From Planctomycetota bacterium (GTDB taxonomy: Bacteria; Planctomycetota; Planctomycetia; Pirellulales; Thermoguttaceae): DNA of 7,926 nt. Positions 5,983-7,926 of the stretch are shown here, piece by piece; within the stretch, counting starts at the first letter, position 1, and each line of letters begins with the position of its first letter. The stretch covers positions 1-7,926 of the forward strand of contig JAEWUR010000450.1 in assembly GCA_023397045.1 (NCBI GenBank), written 5' to 3'. Made by a program: the position numbers and the translations under genes. The notes beneath the pieces are model-generated. The model did no database searches. It was not told the origin of the DNA and was given only the letters and a program-made list of their open reading frames with translations.

Positions 5983-7926
5983 ATGAAGTTTCGCACACGT
6001 CGCTCCTCGTTCAACAACCGTTCGCGCCGAACCCAATTCGAGACTCTCGAATCTCGCCATCTGCTCTCGATCACCATGCCGACGATCGCCGCCCAGACGG
6101 TCTACGCCGGCGCGCCGCTAAACGTCACACTGAATGCGAGCGGAACGGAAAACCCCATCGAATACACCGTCTCGATCGGCAGTTCGTCTTATTCGGCCGG
6201 TGAATTCTCGGCCACCATCCCCCAGGGAAACACGTTCATCAAGATGCACGTCGACTACGCCGGCGACCCCAGCACGGAGGCCGACGACATCCACGGCGAC
6301 ATGGTCTTCCAACTGGCCGACGATCTGGCCCCCGACGCCGTCGACCGAGTCATCGCCTTGGTCCAAGACGCCTTCTACGACGGACTGACGTTCCATCGCA
6401 TCTTTAGCGGTTTCATGATCCAAGGCGGCGATCCCAACGGCGACGGAACCGGCGGTCCCGACGCCCGAATCGACGACCAGTTCAACCCGGACCTCCAGTT
6501 CACCAGTCCCGGCATCCTGGCCATGGCCAACAGCGGCCCCGACACCAACGGATCGCAGTTCTTCATCACAACCAGCACCTTTCGTAAAGGCGATTTCAAC
6601 TACACGATCATCGGCCAACTGGTCGAAGGCGCCAGTGTTTTGAATAGCGTGCAAAACGTGCCGGTCCACGTGAACCCCGCTTTCCCGGACCCGAACGACA
6701 TTCGTTACGAGATCACCGCACCGGACTACACCGTCACCATCGCCAGCATCACGACGATCACCGACAACCAGCACGCCCTGGTGCGGCTGGCCGCCGATGA
6801 CGGCGCCACGGGCCACGCCCAGATTACCATAATCGCCCGCGACACCGTCACCAACGAAACCGCAACCACCACCTTCCTAACGACCGTCGTCGAAGACACC
6901 TACAACGATCCGCCCTACCTCGAACCCATCGCCCCGATCAACCTGACCGTCAACACGCCCTACAGTTTCGATCTGCCCGGCTTCGATCTCGAAGGCGATC
7001 CGATCCAATACGACGGATTGAGCACGAACACCAATCTGTTGATTACCGTCGACCAGACCACCGGACACGTCGTCGTCACCCCGACCAACGGCATCGTCGG
7101 CGTCTACAGCATCCGGGTCGGCGTCACACGACCGACCGATCAGCTCTCGAACGAAGCGCATTGGGATTACCAGGACGTTCCAATCTACATCCATCCTGCC
7201 GCCCCGACCGGCGTCACGCTGCTGTCGGCTTCCGATACCGGAACCAGCAATTCCGACGGCATCACCCGTCTGAACACCGGACTGCAATTCCAGGTCGATG
7301 GCGTCGCCGCCGGCATGGAAGTCGCGCTCTACGCCGGCGACCTGCTGATCGGGACCGCCACGGCCACCGGCGCCTCGGTCACCATCACGACCCTCGACGG
7401 CGTGACCCTGCCCGAAGGCAACCTCGCGATCACCGCCGTCCAAACCCTGAAAAACCAGACCGTCGACGTCGGCAATCTCAGCACCACGGTCGACCTCGCC
7501 AGCGCACACTCCACAGCGCTCAACATCACGGTCGATTTGACTCCCCCGGCGTTCGACTCCCCTTCCGCCACCGTCGCCAGCGAAGGAATTCTTTACAATT
7601 TCACGGTGACAATGTCGGTCGACAGCGGAAATGCCCTGACCTTCGAGTTGGTCGATTCGCCCGAGGGCGCGACGATTGACTCCGCCACCGGCTTGATCTT
7701 CTGGACCCCGACCAGCGAGCAAGGACCCAGCCAGACATTCACCGTGAAGGTCACCGACGCGGCCGGCAATTCCTCGCAAGACGAATTTGCCGTCGATATC
7801 GTGCCCCTGAGCGAAGTGCCGCCGGAAATCACCATTCTCGATGGAACAACGGTTCTCGTTAGCGGTTCCACAACCGCGGTCAACCTCGGCAGCGTGTTGC
7901 ACAACGCCACCGGGCCGACCATCACG
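5983..7926 (+). CDS. Secreted cyclophilin-type peptidyl-prolyl isomerase with Ig/cadherin-like domains (3' partial)
   Basis: The ATG at 5983 opens 648 codons with no stop before the window ends. The N-terminus (MKFRTRRSSF...) is basic and reaches the planctomycete box QFETLESRHLLS at residues 38-49; no ordinary hydrophobic signal peptide follows. Residues about 53-100 look Ig-like. Residues about 103-222 are a cyclophilin domain: FHRIFSGFMIQGGDP (137-151), MANSGPDTNGSQFFIT (181-196) and YTIIGQLVEG (207-216), so the counterparts of CypA Arg55, Phe60, Gln63, Asn102, Gln111 and Phe113 are present. The CypA His126 position is Tyr207 and the Trp121 position Lys202. Ig/cadherin-like domains follow at about 248-306, 311-405, 407-520 and 521-609 (a putative-Ig/He_PIG type), with another beginning at 613. 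It would catalyse cis-trans isomerisation of prolyl bonds outside the cytoplasm. This architecture is known in planctomycetes. The start is supported by the N-terminal box and the promoter; only a weak GAG (5971-5973) precedes it as ribosome-binding site. Confidence 0.92.
   Translation, partial: MKFRTRRSSFNNRSRRTQFETLESRHLLSITMPTIAAQTVYAGAPLNVTLNASGTENPIEYTVSIGSSSYSAGEFSATIPQGNTFIKMHVDYAGDPSTEADDIHGDMVFQLADDLAPDAVDRVIALVQDAFYDGLTFHRIFSGFMIQGGDPNGDGTGGPDARIDDQFNPDLQFTSPGILAMANSGPDTNGSQFFITTSTFRKGDFNYTIIGQLVEGASVLNSVQNVPVHVNPAFPDPNDIRYEITAPDYTVTIASITTITDNQHALVRLAADDGATGHAQITIIARDTVTNETATTTFLTTVVEDTYNDPPYLEPIAPINLTVNTPYSFDLPGFDLEGDPIQYDGLSTNTNLLITVDQTTGHVVVTPTNGIVGVYSIRVGVTRPTDQLSNEAHWDYQDVPIYIHPAAPTGVTLLSASDTGTSNSDGITRLNTGLQFQVDGVAAGMEVALYAGDLLIGTATATGASVTITTLDGVTLPEGNLAITAVQTLKNQTVDVGNLSTTVDLASAHSTALNITVDLTPPAFDSPSATVASEGILYNFTVTMSVDSGNALTFELVDSPEGATIDSATGLIFWTPTSEQGPSQTFTVKVTDAAGNSSQDEFAVDIVPLSEVPPEITILDGTTVLVSGSTTAVNLGSVLHNATGPTIT

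Noticed and set aside
5763..6203. ORF of 146 codons starting in the intergenic region
   Set aside because: It crosses the terminator hairpin and promoter and runs out of frame into the cyclophilin gene; its product has no features of its own.
6877..7902. Minus-strand ORF of 341 codons opposite the cyclophilin gene
   Set aside because: The plus strand encodes well-formed Ig/cadherin-like domains here without a stop. The antisense product is a low-complexity Gly/Asp/Val/Arg-rich chain typical of shadow frames in GC-rich DNA.

Overview
The window reads as planctomycete DNA, probably a member of Pirellulales. This rests on two things seen in the sequence. The gene at 5983 opens with an arginine-rich N-terminal tail ending in FETLESRHLLS, a signature of large secreted planctomycete proteins. 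The upstream protein is a very long mosaic of extracellular repeats that closes with a planctomycete-style HELGH domain. The DNA is GC-rich with a strong C/G preference at third codon positions, which also creates many long spurious ORFs in other frames. No RNA gene, CRISPR array, insertion sequence or phage gene was seen.

The layout is two plus-strand genes and one intergenic gap. Bases 2-5731 are the 3' part (1909 codons) of a giant secreted protein whose start lies upstream of the window. In order it holds: the end of an Ig-like domain (2-178); seven copies of a repeat of about 50-75 residues built around an (A)MDADGDFVVTW...GIYAQRF motif (245-2821); a second Ig-like domain (2822-3253); seven more of the same repeats (3353-4528); five 49-residue FG-GAP/VCBS-like repeats with DWDGDG calcium-type loops (4556-5272); and a C-terminal domain with a HELGHIAGLDD zinc-protease motif (about 5290-5728). 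Two unrelated blocks interrupt the first repeat array: a short beta/alpha module of unclear role (about 725-1050) and a complete-looking S1 serine protease (about 1315-2115) with its His, Asp and Ser in place.

Bases 5732-5982 are a compact intergenic region. A hairpin followed by a T run (5840-5893) looks like the terminator of the first gene. A sigma70-like promoter (-35 TTGGCT, -10 TATACT) starts where the T run ends and probably drives the second gene.

Bases 5983-7926 are the 5' part (648 codons, no stop reached) of a secreted cyclophilin-type peptidyl-prolyl isomerase. The isomerase domain sits near the N-terminus and is followed by several Ig/cadherin-like domains. The separate promoter and terminator argue against a single operon. 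Both products would work outside the cytoplasm. A functional link, such as the isomerase helping to fold large secreted proteins or both being part of the cell-surface layer, is only inference from adjacency.

I do not see a clear new multi-gene system. The most notable item is the architecture of the giant protein: two different peptidase-type domains on one chain, one of them inserted inside a repeat.
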